DNA from: Nakamurella aerolata
GTDB taxonomy: Bacteria > Actinomycetota > Actinomycetes > Mycobacteriales > Nakamurellaceae
NCBI RefSeq assembly: GCF_013002705.1
Contig: NZ_JABEND010000003.1
Coordinates: forward strand, 310,001 to 374,000
Length of the DNA stretch: 64,000 bases
Reading direction: 5' to 3'
Shown here: piece by piece, positions 52,237 to 60,385 of the stretch
Layout: each line of letters begins with the position of its first letter
How positions within the stretch are numbered: the stretch's first letter is position 1
Program-made: the position numbers and the translations under genes
The notes under the pieces: model-generated
Database searches by the model: none
Told to the model about the DNA's origin: nothing
The model's input: the letters and a program-made list of their open reading frames with translations, nothing else

Positions 52237-52312
52237 CGCGCCGTGCCGCAACGGGTTAGGCCCGGTACCGACTGCCCCCTGCACCTGCCATCCTCCAGCT
52301 CAGTACCCCACA

Positions 52313-52372
52313 CCCGACAACCAGCGCCCGACATCCGACAACCAAACCGCGACAACCGGAACGCGACAACCA
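52313..52372. repeat. Degenerate CGACAACC repeat upstream of the GH2 gene
   Basis: CGACAACC recurs four times, with an extra CGACATCC, at irregular 12-20-bp spacing, ending just before the Shine-Dalgarno site of the GH2 gene. Confidence 0.6.
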
Positions 52373-52382
52373 AGGAGCTTTG

Positions 52383-54281
52383 ATGACGTCGGCACCTGCA
52401 CCCGCAGCTGACTCACCCACCACAAGCGCACCAGCGGCCGCCGCCGCGCTGCCGGCCGAACCGGCACCCACCGACCCGGCGCTGCCGCGGCCGGAATACC
52501 CGCGGCCGTCACTGCAACGCCCCGACTGGTTGTGCCTCAACGGAACCTGGCAGTTCGAGTTCGACCAGGGCGACAGCGGTCTGCAGCGCGGGCTGCTCGA
52601 ACGGGAGCTGGAGCAGACCATCACGGTGCCGTTCGCGCCGGAGGCGCAGCTCAGCGGGATCGGCAACACCGATTTCCTCGAAGCGGTGTGGTACCGCCGC
52701 ACGGTGAGCATCCCGGCGGACTGGGCCGGGCGAAAGGTGTTGCTGCACATCGGCGCTGCCGACTACGACACCACCGTCTGGTGCAACGGCGTCGAGGTCG
52801 GCCGGCACCGCGGCGGGTTCACCTCGTTCACCGTCGATCTCGGTCCGGCCGACGCGCTCGGGCCGGATGCGGTGCTGGTGATCCGCTGTCGCGACACCCA
52901 CCGCGGGTATCAACCGAGGGGGAAACAGACCCGCACCTTCGCCGGTTTCGGAGCGGTCTACGGCCGCACCACCGGCATCTGGCAGAGCGTCTGGCTGGAG
53001 CCGGTGCCGGACACCTACCTGCTGCGGCCGCGGGTGACGCCCAACGTCGGCAGCGGTCAGTTCGAGGTCGCTGCACCGCTCAGCGGACCGCGGGCCGGGC
53101 TGCGCCTGGTCGCGGAGTTGACCGACGACGCCGGGGTGGTGGTCAGCCGGGAGGTGGCCGCCGACTCCGACTTTCAGCCGGCGCTGACGCTGGTGCTGCC
53201 CACCGACCGGGTACGGCTGTGGCAACCGTCCGACCCGTTTCTGTACGGGCTGACCCTGCGACTGCTGGACAGCACCGGCGCGCAGGTCGACGAGGTGCGC
53301 AGCTACGCCGGCCTGCGCGGCGTCACGATCGACGGAAAAGCCGTGCTGCTCAACGGTTCCGCGGTGTTCCAGCGGCTGGTGCTGGACCAGGGCTACTACC
53401 CGGACGGGTTGATGACGGCGCCGAGCGACCAGGCGCTGATCGACGACATCGAGCTGTCCATGGCCGCCGGGTTCAACGGGGCGCGGCTGCACCAGAAGGT
53501 GTTCGAGGAGCGGTTCCTTTATCACTGCGACCGCATGGGCTACCTGGTGTGGGGCGAGTTCGGCGACTGGGGCTGCCGGGCCGGTGGTGGGCCGGGTGAC
53601 GACATCCAGCACCCGACGGCGTCGTACATCACCGAGTGGCTCGAGGCGCTGGAACGTGACTACAGCCACCCGGCGATCGTCGGCTGGTGTCCGCTGAACG
53701 AGACCTTCCAGAACATGCAGGACCGGGTTACCGAGCTGGACGACGTCACCCGCGGAATGTATTTGGCCACCAAGGCTTTCGACCTCACCCGCCCGGTGAT
53801 CGACGCGTCCGGTTATGCGCACCGGATCCCCGACGTCGACATCTACGACTCGCATCTGTACGAGCAGGATCCCGCCGCGTTCGCCGCCAGGATGGCGCCA
53901 CTGGCCGACGGCCGGCCGTACACCAACGGCAACGACGACGCGGACAGCGCCGACTGGTCCGTCCGCTACGCCGGGCAGCCCTACTTCTGCAGTGAGTTCG
54001 GCGGCATCTGGTGGAATCCCGACGCCGAGCCCGGCGCCGATTCCTGGGGCTACGGCCAGGCCGTCCGGTCGGAGGAGGAGCTGTACACCCGGTTCGCCGG
54101 TCTGGTCGACGCGTTGCTGGACGACGAAAACATGTTCGGCTACTGCTACACCCAGCTCACCGACGTGTTCCAGGAGCAGAACGGCATCTACCGCTTCGAC
54201 CGCGGCGGCAAGCTCGATGTGGCGCGGATCAAGCAGATCCAGCAGCGCGCCGCCGCCATCGAGAAGCGGCGCAACGGCTGA
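52383..54281 (+). CDS. Glycoside hydrolase family 2 (beta-galactosidase/glucuronidase-like)
   Basis: 632 residues from ATG 52383, with AAGGAG 5 bases upstream. A disordered Ala/Pro N-terminus of about 40 residues precedes the sugar-binding jelly-roll (LNGTWQFEFDQGD; VWYRRTVSIPADW; DYDTTVWCNGVEVGRHRGGF), an Ig-like domain, and the TIM barrel. The acid/base Glu is in IVGWCPLNETF near residue 439 and the nucleophile is likely Glu in YFCSEFGGIWW near 538. No signal peptide: it cleaves an imported beta-glycoside inside the cell. It lies behind lacI, completing the uptake-and-hydrolysis locus. Confidence 0.92.
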   Translation: MTSAPAPAADSPTTSAPAAAAALPAEPAPTDPALPRPEYPRPSLQRPDWLCLNGTWQFEFDQGDSGLQRGLLERELEQTITVPFAPEAQLSGIGNTDFLEAVWYRRTVSIPADWAGRKVLLHIGAADYDTTVWCNGVEVGRHRGGFTSFTVDLGPADALGPDAVLVIRCRDTHRGYQPRGKQTRTFAGFGAVYGRTTGIWQSVWLEPVPDTYLLRPRVTPNVGSGQFEVAAPLSGPRAGLRLVAELTDDAGVVVSREVAADSDFQPALTLVLPTDRVRLWQPSDPFLYGLTLRLLDSTGAQVDEVRSYAGLRGVTIDGKAVLLNGSAVFQRLVLDQGYYPDGLMTAPSDQALIDDIELSMAAGFNGARLHQKVFEERFLYHCDRMGYLVWGEFGDWGCRAGGGPGDDIQHPTASYITEWLEALERDYSHPAIVGWCPLNETFQNMQDRVTELDDVTRGMYLATKAFDLTRPVIDASGYAHRIPDVDIYDSHLYEQDPAAFAARMAPLADGRPYTNGNDDADSADWSVRYAGQPYFCSEFGGIWWNPDAEPGADSWGYGQAVRSEEELYTRFAGLVDALLDDENMFGYCYTQLTDVFQEQNGIYRFDRGGKLDVARIKQIQQRAAAIEKRRNG

Positions 54282-54305
54282 GCGTCCCGGCGGCCCGGCG
54301 CCCGG

Positions 54306-55592
54306 TCAGATGCCTGCGGCGATGTCGGTTCGGTGGTGTGCGCCGCGCAGGTGGATGGCATCGATGAGCCGGTAGGCCCGGTTCCTGGCGGCGGCAACGT
54401 CGGCGCCGGTACCCACTGCGGCCAGCACCCGACCGCCGCTGCTGCGCAACCGGCCGTCGCCGTCGGTGCTGGTCCCGGCCTGCAGCACGGCGGCATCACC
54501 GTCGAGCTGGTTGCCGGACGCCGGGATGCCGGTGATCTCGTCGCCGGTCACCGGGGTACCCGGGTAGTTCTCGGCGGCCAGCACAACGGTGACCGCCGCG
54601 CCTGGTTTCCATTGCAGTGCAGCGGTTTCCAGATCGCCACGGCCGCCATGGCCAGCGACGCCTGCCGCCCTGCCGAGCAGCTCACCCAGTGGCGAGGCCA
54701 GCAGCTCCAACACCGCCTGGGTTTCCGGGTCGCCGAAGCGGCAGTTGAACTCGATCACCTTGGGCCCGCTGTCGGTGAGCACCAGCCCGGCGTACAACAG
54801 CCCGACGAACGGGCTGCCGAGGCGGATCAGCTCGTCCAGCACCGGCTGCACGATCGTGGTCATCACGGTCGGCACCAGGTCGGCCGGCGCCCACGGCAGC
54901 GGCGCGTAGGCACCCATGCCGCCGGTGTTCGGGCCGGTGTCCGCATCGCCGGCGCGTTTGAAGTCCTGCGCCGGCAGCAGCGGCACGCCGGTGCGACCGT
55001 CACACACTACGAACAGCGAAACCTCCGGCCCTGCCAGGTATTCTTCCACCAGCACCGGATGCCCGGCGGCCAGCACCGCGGATCCGTGAGCGGCGGCCAG
55101 TGCCCGGTCGCCGGTCACCACCACGCCCTTACCGGCCGCGAGGCCGTCGTCCTTCACCACGTACGGTGCACCGAGTTCGGCCAGCGCCAGGTCCAGCTGG
55201 TCGCCGGCGTACTGGCCCGGCTGCACCGAGACGGCACGGCCGGTTGGCACGCCGGACGCGGCCATCACCGCTTTCGCGAATGCCTTCGATCCCTCGATGC
55301 GGGCCGCGGCCGCGCTGGGACCGAAGACAGCGAACCCGTTGTCGCGCAGGACGTCCGCCACTCCGGCCACCAGCGGCGCCTCCGGGCCGATGACCACAAG
55401 ATCGACGGCCAACCGGCCGGCCAGCTCGGTGACGGCAGCGGGATCGGCCTGCTGCACGTCGTGCAGTTCTGCGAGCTCGCCGATACCGGGGTTGCCCGGC
55501 GCGGCGAAGATCGCGTCCACCTGCGGGTCGCGGGCCAGCGCCCGCACGATGGCGTGTTCGCGGCCACCTGAGCCGATCACCAAGATGCGCAC
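54306..55592 (-). CDS. purD: Phosphoribosylamine-glycine ligase (GAR synthetase)
   Basis: PurD joins glycine to phosphoribosylamine in step 2 of purine synthesis. The 428-residue product starts at GTG 55592 with TAGCCT exactly 6 bases upstream (leaderless). Motifs: RILVIGSGGREHAIVRAL at the N-terminus, DLVVIGPEAPLVAGVAD, the ATP-grasp core PYVVKDDGLAAGKGVVV near residue 143, EEYLAGPEVSLF, and VIEFNCRFGDPETQ near 282. It is the first pur gene in transcription direction and stands alone, 23 kb from purB. Confidence 0.97.
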   Translation of the reverse strand: MRILVIGSGGREHAIVRALARDPQVDAIFAAPGNPGIGELAELHDVQQADPAAVTELAGRLAVDLVVIGPEAPLVAGVADVLRDNGFAVFGPSAAAARIEGSKAFAKAVMAASGVPTGRAVSVQPGQYAGDQLDLALAELGAPYVVKDDGLAAGKGVVVTGDRALAAAHGSAVLAAGHPVLVEEYLAGPEVSLFVVCDGRTGVPLLPAQDFKRAGDADTGPNTGGMGAYAPLPWAPADLVPTVMTTIVQPVLDELIRLGSPFVGLLYAGLVLTDSGPKVIEFNCRFGDPETQAVLELLASPLGELLGRAAGVAGHGGRGDLETAALQWKPGAAVTVVLAAENYPGTPVTGDEITGIPASGNQLDGDAAVLQAGTSTDGDGRLRSSGGRVLAAVGTGADVAAARNRAYRLIDAIHLRGAHHRTDIAAGI

Positions 55593-55598
55593 CCAGCA

Positions 55599-55604
55599 AG
55601 GCTA
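55599..55604 (-). promoter_or_regulatory. -10 element TAGCCT of leaderless purD
   Basis: TAGCCT-TGCTGG-GTG on the minus strand; no Shine-Dalgarno site is present. Confidence 0.55.
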
Positions 55605-55630
55605 GCGGCCGGCGGTCGGCGCCGGTGCGG

Positions 55631-55708
55631 CGAACCCGGGCGGTAACCCGGGTCGCGAACCCGGGTTGCCGAACCCGGGCGGTGACCCTGGTCGCGAACC
55701 CGCGGACC
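55631..55708. repeat. 39-bp tandem duplication between divergent genes
   Basis: Two copies (55631-55669 and 55670-55708) beginning CGAACCCGGGCGGT, with four changes. Smaller internal repeats of CGAACCCGGG are visible, and related sequence continues to 55735. It occupies most of the purD/isomerase intergenic region. Confidence 0.85.
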
Positions 55709-55763
55709 CGGGCTGCGAGCCCGGGCTGGCGGGATCGTCGGTGGCACCGGCAATACTGGGGTC

Positions 55764-56513
55764 ATGGACTTCGCGCGTCGCCTCACCGGAATCCAGGCCG
55801 CCACAGCGGAGTTGGCTGCCACTGTCGACGAGGTGGGTCCGTCGGCGTCGGTACCCACCTGTCCCGGCTGGACGCTGGCCGACCTGGCCGGGCATCAGGG
55901 TCAGGTGCATCGCTGGGCTACGGCCATGGTGCAACACGCGCGTACCGATTTCGACGTCGAGCCCGCGCCGGTGCCCACCGACAACGTCGGGGCCTGGCTG
56001 CGATCCGGTGCCGACACATTGGTGCAAACCCTGGCCGCGGCCCCGGAAGACCTGCAGGCGGCGGTGTTCGTCAAGAACGCGCCGCCACCTCGGGAGTTCT
56101 GGGCGCGCCGGCAGCTGCACGAAACCACCATCCACGCGGTCGATGCGCTCGCCGGCCGGCTGGGCAAGATGCCGACAGCCAAGCAGACCGGCATCGACCC
56201 CGAACTTGCCGTCGACGGACTCACCGAGTTGCTCACCGGCTTTCTGCCGCGCCGCTCGTCGCAGCTGCGCTCGGACGACCCTGTCAGCTTTCTGGTAGCG
56301 CCCACCGATATCGATGCGGCCTGGACGGTGCGGGTGTCGACCGATCCGCCGCAGGTGAGCGCCGGCACCGACGGCAACACCGACGGAGTGCTGGCGGGCA
56401 CCGCGGCGGCGCTGTACCTGGGACTGCGGAACCGCGGCGACGAAATCTCCGTCACCGGCGTCCCCGAGCTGCTCGGCGAGTGGCGCGAGAAGGTGCGGGT
56501 CAGCTGGAACTGA
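55764..56513 (+). CDS. Maleylpyruvate isomerase/DinB-like mycothiol-dependent protein
   Basis: 249 residues from ATG 55764; AATACT lies exactly 6 bases upstream. The N-terminal half is a DinB-like four-helix bundle with SVPTCPGWTLADLAGHQGQVHRW (metal His) and REFWARRQLHETTIHAVDAL (His pair), the mycothiol-dependent maleylpyruvate isomerase N-terminal domain. The C-terminal half is the associated MDMPI C-terminal beta domain. Such proteins use mycothiol as cofactor, in line with an actinobacterial host. The substrate is unknown. Confidence 0.87.
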   Translation: MDFARRLTGIQAATAELAATVDEVGPSASVPTCPGWTLADLAGHQGQVHRWATAMVQHARTDFDVEPAPVPTDNVGAWLRSGADTLVQTLAAAPEDLQAAVFVKNAPPPREFWARRQLHETTIHAVDALAGRLGKMPTAKQTGIDPELAVDGLTELLTGFLPRRSSQLRSDDPVSFLVAPTDIDAAWTVRVSTDPPQVSAGTDGNTDGVLAGTAAALYLGLRNRGDEISVTGVPELLGEWREKVRVSWN

Positions 56514-56516
56514 GGT

Positions 56517-57725
56517 TCAGCCGGCGAGTCGGGTGAACGCCAGCGTCGCCAACGCGGCGGCCTGATCGCCGAGCACCGCGTCGTCGAACCTGACCCTGGC
56601 CGAGTGGTTGCTCGGCGAGTCCGCCGGGTCGATGTCCGGCGGGCAGGCGCCCAGATGCACGAAGGTGCCGGGCACCTCGTTCAGCACCAGCGAGAAATCC
56701 TCGGAACCCATGGTGGGGAACGGTTTGTCGATGACCCGGTCGGCGCCGAAGGTGTCGATCAGCACCTGCCTGGTGCGCGCGGTCTCGGCATCGTCGTTGA
56801 CGGTCACCGGATAGCCGACCTTGAAGTCGACCTCGGCGGTGCAGCCGTGCGCCGACGCGATGCCGTCGGCAAGCCGCTTGGTCTCGATCTTCAATGTTTC
56901 GATGGATTCCGGCGACAGCGTGCGCACGGTGGCGCCCAGCCGGGCCGAGTCCGGGATCACGTTGATGGCCTCGCCCGCCTGCAGTTGGGTGACCGTGACG
57001 ACGATCGGGTCGAACACCCCGAACCTGCGGGTGGTCATGGTCTGCAGCGCTCCGGCGATCTCGACCAGCGCCGGTACCGGATCGATGGCGTCCACCGGGC
57101 GTGAGCCGTGGCCGCCCTTGCCGTGCACCACGATGCGCAGCTCGTTCGAGCCGGCGCCGGTCGGCCCTGGCTTCAACGTGAAGTTGCCGCGTTCGCTGGT
57201 GCCGACGTGAATGGCATAGCTGGCAACGGGTTTCGCGCCGGCCACGTCGAGAAGCCCTTCACCCAGCATGGTCTCGGCGCCGTCGTGGCCTTCCTCGCCG
57301 GGCTGGAACATGAACAGCACGTTGCCGGGCAGCTCGTCCCCGTGCGCGGCCAACAACCGGGCGGCTCCGACCAGTCCGGCGGTGTGCAGGTCGTGGCCGC
57401 AGGCATGCATGTTGCCGTTGTCGGCGGCGTAGGGCAGGTCGGTGTCCTCGCGCACCGGCAGGGCGTCCATGTCGCCGCGCAGCAGCACCGTGTCGTCCCA
57501 GGTCCTGCCGTCCTTGCGGCCGCGCAGCACGCCGATCACCGAGGTGCACGCGGTGCCGGTGGTCAGCTCCAGATCCAGTCCCTCGAGGGCCTTCAGCACG
57601 GCCGCCTGGGTGCGTGGCAGCTGCAGGGCGATCTCCGGGTTGGCGTGCAGGTCGCGGCGCAGCGCCACCAGGTCCGGCAACAGCGCCGCGGCTTCGCCGA
57701 CCAGATCGGGAACAGCATTCGTCAT
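56517..57725 (-). CDS. M20-family amidohydrolase (peptidase M20D-like)
   Basis: 402 residues from ATG 57725, with AGGA about 10 bases upstream. The metal-site pattern of M20D hippurate hydrolase-like enzymes is complete: LRRDLHANPEI near residue 23, LLRGDMDALPV near 85, NMHACGHDLHTAG near 105 (Cys and His ligands), FMFQPGEEGHDGA near 138, and a C-terminal TMGSEDFS near 342. A GxGGHGS lid loop is present. It removes acyl groups from N-acyl amino acids; the exact substrate is open. The next gene upstream ends 18 bp away, so an operon is likely. Confidence 0.93.
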   Translation of the reverse strand: MTNAVPDLVGEAAALLPDLVALRRDLHANPEIALQLPRTQAAVLKALEGLDLELTTGTACTSVIGVLRGRKDGRTWDDTVLLRGDMDALPVREDTDLPYAADNGNMHACGHDLHTAGLVGAARLLAAHGDELPGNVLFMFQPGEEGHDGAETMLGEGLLDVAGAKPVASYAIHVGTSERGNFTLKPGPTGAGSNELRIVVHGKGGHGSRPVDAIDPVPALVEIAGALQTMTTRRFGVFDPIVVTVTQLQAGEAINVIPDSARLGATVRTLSPESIETLKIETKRLADGIASAHGCTAEVDFKVGYPVTVNDDAETARTRQVLIDTFGADRVIDKPFPTMGSEDFSLVLNEVPGTFVHLGACPPDIDPADSPSNHSARVRFDDAVLGDQAAALATLAFTRLAG

Positions 57726-57743
57726 CGGATAGTCGTCCTATGT

Positions 57744-58550
57744 TCAGGGCCGAGTGGCCAGCCAGTCGTCCAACCTGATGTCGTCAATGATCGCGTCCGG
57801 CCCCGGCAGCAGCGCGCCCGCCCCAGCGGCGGCCGCGCCGGGCACCGGGGCTGGGATCAACAGCGGGCGCCGGCCGTCGGCCTGCGACACCCGGCGCATC
57901 AGCTCGCCGAGCGGGTACTGGTCGGGTCCGCCGATCTCCAGCACCGACGCGCCGTCGGGCGGTTCGGCCGGCCCGCTGACGCGACCGTCCGCGACGGCCA
58001 GCAACAGCTCGGCGACCGACGCCGCCGCGACCGGCTGCACCAGCATCCGCGGCGCGAATCGCACCGGCCCGATGCCCAGCCGGTCGAGCATCAGCTCGGC
58101 GAACTCGTACCACTGGGTGCTGCGGACGATCTGCACCTGCAGGTCGGAGCCGGTCAGTCGCGCGGTCTGTACCGCGGCCCGTTCGGCGGCGAGCTTGCCC
58201 TGGTAGTAGCCCATCCGCGCCAGGCCTGGTCGATCGACGCCGACAATCGAGGTCTGGACGTATCGCGGCACCCCGGCTGACGCGGCGGCGGCCACCACCC
58301 GGCGGGCGATGGCGGTGAACCGCTCGACGGCTTGGCGGCGGCGCTGGGTGACTTGGTTGACCGCGTCGATGACGGCATCAGCGCCCGCCAGCTCGGCGGT
58401 CAGGGCTTCCGCGCCGGCCGGGGAATCGGGCGCCAGCAGGTCGAATCCGGTGGCCCGGCTGATCGCGACGGTGCGGTGTCCGGCGCGTTCGGCAGCCGCC
58501 ATCACCCGCCGGCCGAGCACCCCGGTGCCGCCGACGACGACGATGCGCAC
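57744..58550 (-). CDS. NAD(P)H-binding atypical SDR protein
   Basis: 268 residues from GTG 58550. The Rossmann motif VVVGGTGVLGRRVMAAAER starts at residue 4 (GxxGxxG), and VQTSIVGVDRPG with GYYQGKLAAE is the NmrA/UDP-epimerase-like pattern of atypical SDRs. A C-terminal domain contains VLEIGGPDQYPLGEL. Such proteins act as oxidoreductases or NAD(P)-sensing factors; the substrate is not known. It starts 4 bp after the DUF2277 stop and runs into the M20 gene. Confidence 0.88.
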   Translation of the reverse strand: MRIVVVGGTGVLGRRVMAAAERAGHRTVAISRATGFDLLAPDSPAGAEALTAELAGADAVIDAVNQVTQRRRQAVERFTAIARRVVAAAASAGVPRYVQTSIVGVDRPGLARMGYYQGKLAAERAAVQTARLTGSDLQVQIVRSTQWYEFAELMLDRLGIGPVRFAPRMLVQPVAAASVAELLLAVADGRVSGPAEPPDGASVLEIGGPDQYPLGELMRRVSQADGRRPLLIPAPVPGAAAAGAGALLPGPDAIIDDIRLDDWLATRP

Positions 58551-58554
58551 CTGC

Positions 58555-58851
58555 TCAGCCGGCCTGCGCGCCGGCAGCTGCGGGTGTGCCGAAGCGCTTG
58601 GCGGAGCGGGCCTTGGCCTTGGCGGCCTCCTCCTCGCGGTTCTTGGGGGAGGCGGTGGTGACCAGATCGGCGAGCAGATGCTCGGTGGCGTGCGCGATGT
58701 CGGCAACAGCCCGCTCGAACACCTCGGTGTTGGCGGCCGACGGCTTGTTCATGCCGGCCACCTTGCGGACGTACTGCAGTGCCGCGGCGTGCACCTCGTC
58801 GCTGGTGGCGTGTGGTTCGAAGTTGTGCAGGGGACGGATGTTTCGACACAT
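58555..58851 (-). CDS. DUF2277 family protein
   Basis: 98 residues from ATG 58851 (ATG 58863 in frame is an alternative). MCRNIRPLHNFEPHATSDEV and YVRKVAGMNKPSAAN are diagnostic for DUF2277, a short conserved family with a Cys at residue 2 and unknown role. The C-terminal region KNREEEAAKAKARSAKRFG is a charged helix. First gene of a likely three-gene operon with the SDR and M20 genes. Confidence 0.9.
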   Translation of the reverse strand: MCRNIRPLHNFEPHATSDEVHAAALQYVRKVAGMNKPSAANTEVFERAVADIAHATEHLLADLVTTASPKNREEEAAKAKARSAKRFGTPAAAGAQAG

Positions 58852-59012
58852 GCTCCTCAGCATGCCCCATCGCGGCGGCGCTGGGCAGGGGTCGGATACC
58901 GGGGTGAGTTGGGTGGAATTACCGATGGAACGGAACGGCTGCGATGCCGTCCAATGAACCAGTGCGAAAGTCCACCACCCCGAGTCACCGTCCGAGACAC
59001 CCGGAGGTTCCC

Positions 59013-59702
59013 GTGTCCACCTGCTGTGCCGAGCGCCCCGCCGACCAGGCGTCAGACCAGGCCGCCGCTGCCGCCGGCGTGTACCGACTCGATCCCGCCG
59101 GCTGTGATCTCGAGGTGTCGGTGCGATTCGGCCTGGTCACCGTCCGCGGGCGGTTCACCGACGCCGCCGGAACGCTGGACGTGGCCGAGCAGCCGGGTGC
59201 CAGCCGGGTTTCGGTCAGCGTGGTCACCGCCTCGCTGACCAGCGGCAGCTCCACCATGGACGGACTGCTGCACGGCGCCAGGCTGATCGACCCGGGCCGT
59301 AACCCCGAACTTGAGTTCACCGCCGACGCGCTGTCCTGCCCCGCTCTGCTCGGCGCTGCCGACCCGGCGGTGGGCAGCGCGGTGACCGGCACGCTGCGCA
59401 CCGCCACCGGGTCGCTGCCGTTGACGCTGCAGGTCGCGGCCGGGGAGCTGGCCGACGACGGCACCCTGCGGGTGACGGCCGCCGGGTCGCTGCCGACCGC
59501 CGATGCTGTCGGCCTGCTGTCGGTTCCGGGGGTGGAGCGAGTGCTGGGCCGGAACATGCAGCTGCGCCTGACGTTGTCCGCACAACCCGTGGGCGCGCCG
59601 GGCGGCGCCGCTGCGGCGGTCGAAGCTGCTGCGGCGGTCGAAGCTGCTACGGCGGCCAAACCTGAGGCCGCCGGCCCGGCGCTCGCCATGGCAGCGGCCT
59701 AG
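59013..59702 (+). CDS. YceI-family lipocalin-like protein
   Basis: 229 residues from GTG 59013, with GGAGG 5 bases upstream. The YceI beta-barrel spans about residues 20-190: VYRLDPAGCDLEVSVRFGLV, VRGRFTDAAGTLDV, SVVTASLTSGS, LIDPGRNPELEFTA and GTLRTATGSLPLTLQV. YceI proteins bind isoprenoid-like lipids; the actinobacterial version has no signal peptide here and the partner is unknown. The tail is an in-frame 18-bp repeat coding AAVEAA blocks. It ends at the repeat array. Confidence 0.88.
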   Translation: MSTCCAERPADQASDQAAAAAGVYRLDPAGCDLEVSVRFGLVTVRGRFTDAAGTLDVAEQPGASRVSVSVVTASLTSGSSTMDGLLHGARLIDPGRNPELEFTADALSCPALLGAADPAVGSAVTGTLRTATGSLPLTLQVAAGELADDGTLRVTAAGSLPTADAVGLLSVPGVERVLGRNMQLRLTLSAQPVGAPGGAAAAVEAAAAVEAATAAKPEAAGPALAMAAA

Positions 59703-59744
59703 CAGCCGTTTTTCCCAGGTCAAGCGGTGTGGCGTCGGGGTGAG

Positions 59745-60334
59745 TTCTGCGCGCCTTTGACCATGCTCCGTCTCGCGGAGCAATGCCTGAGCCAGTCGCG
59801 CCACACCGAAACTCCGCCGGGCCGGCAGCGCCCGGATCGCGCTCCAGCGCTTCCACGGAAGCGCCTTTTGACCATGCTCCGCCTTGCGGAACAACGCCAG
59901 AGCCACCGCCGGCAATTGCCCCAATTTTCGCCGGGCCGCGCCTCCGCGGAAGCGCCTTTGCCGCTGCTCCGTCTCGCGGAGCAACGCCTGAGCCACCGCC
60001 AGCAGTTGCCGAGTCTTCCGCCGGGCCGCGCTTCCGCGGAAGCACCTCTGACGCTGCTCCGCCTCGCGGCAACGCCTGAGCCAGTCGCGCCACACCCCCG
60101 AACATCCGCCGGGCCGCGCTTCCGCGGAAGCGCCTCTGCCGGTGCTCCGCCTCGCGGAGCAATGCCTGAACCATTCGCGCCACCCCCGAAACTCCGCCGG
60201 GCCGGCAGAGCCCCGGAGCGCGCTCGAGCGCTTCCGCGGAAGCGCCTTTGCCGCTGCTCCGTCTCGCGGAGCAATGCCTGAGTCTGGGCCGCATCACCCC
60301 GGATTTTCGCCGGGCCGTGCTTCCGCGGAAGCGC
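59745..60334. repeat. Array of six 88-112-bp units with two palindromes per unit
   Basis: Unit boundaries carry GCGCTTCCGCGGAAGCGC, a perfect 18-bp palindrome, at 59847, 59938, 60028, 60116, 60228 and 60317 with small changes. Mid-unit lies the stem-loop GCTCCG-TCTCG-CGGAGC, for example 59765-59781. Spacers differ: one type has GTCGCGCCACACC, another CCGCCGGCAATTGCC. Two units (first and fifth) carry an extra 20-odd bases. The 683-bp gap from 59703 to 60385 has no other gene. Open frames on both strands are by-products of the composition. Confidence 0.9.
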
Positions 60335-60385
60335 GGCCGGGCACGGCGGGTTGGGCACGGCGGAATCGGCGTGCCAGGCTGGGGC

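Noticed and set aside
57776-57792. Third copy of the 80-bp element arm (ATGTCGTCAAT)
   Set aside because: Only 11 bases match, inside the SDR coding sequence (DDIRLDDW), with no second arm.
59745-60334. CRISPR array
   Set aside because: Units are 88-112 bp with internal palindromes and related spacers, not short constant repeats with unique spacers, and no cas gene is present.
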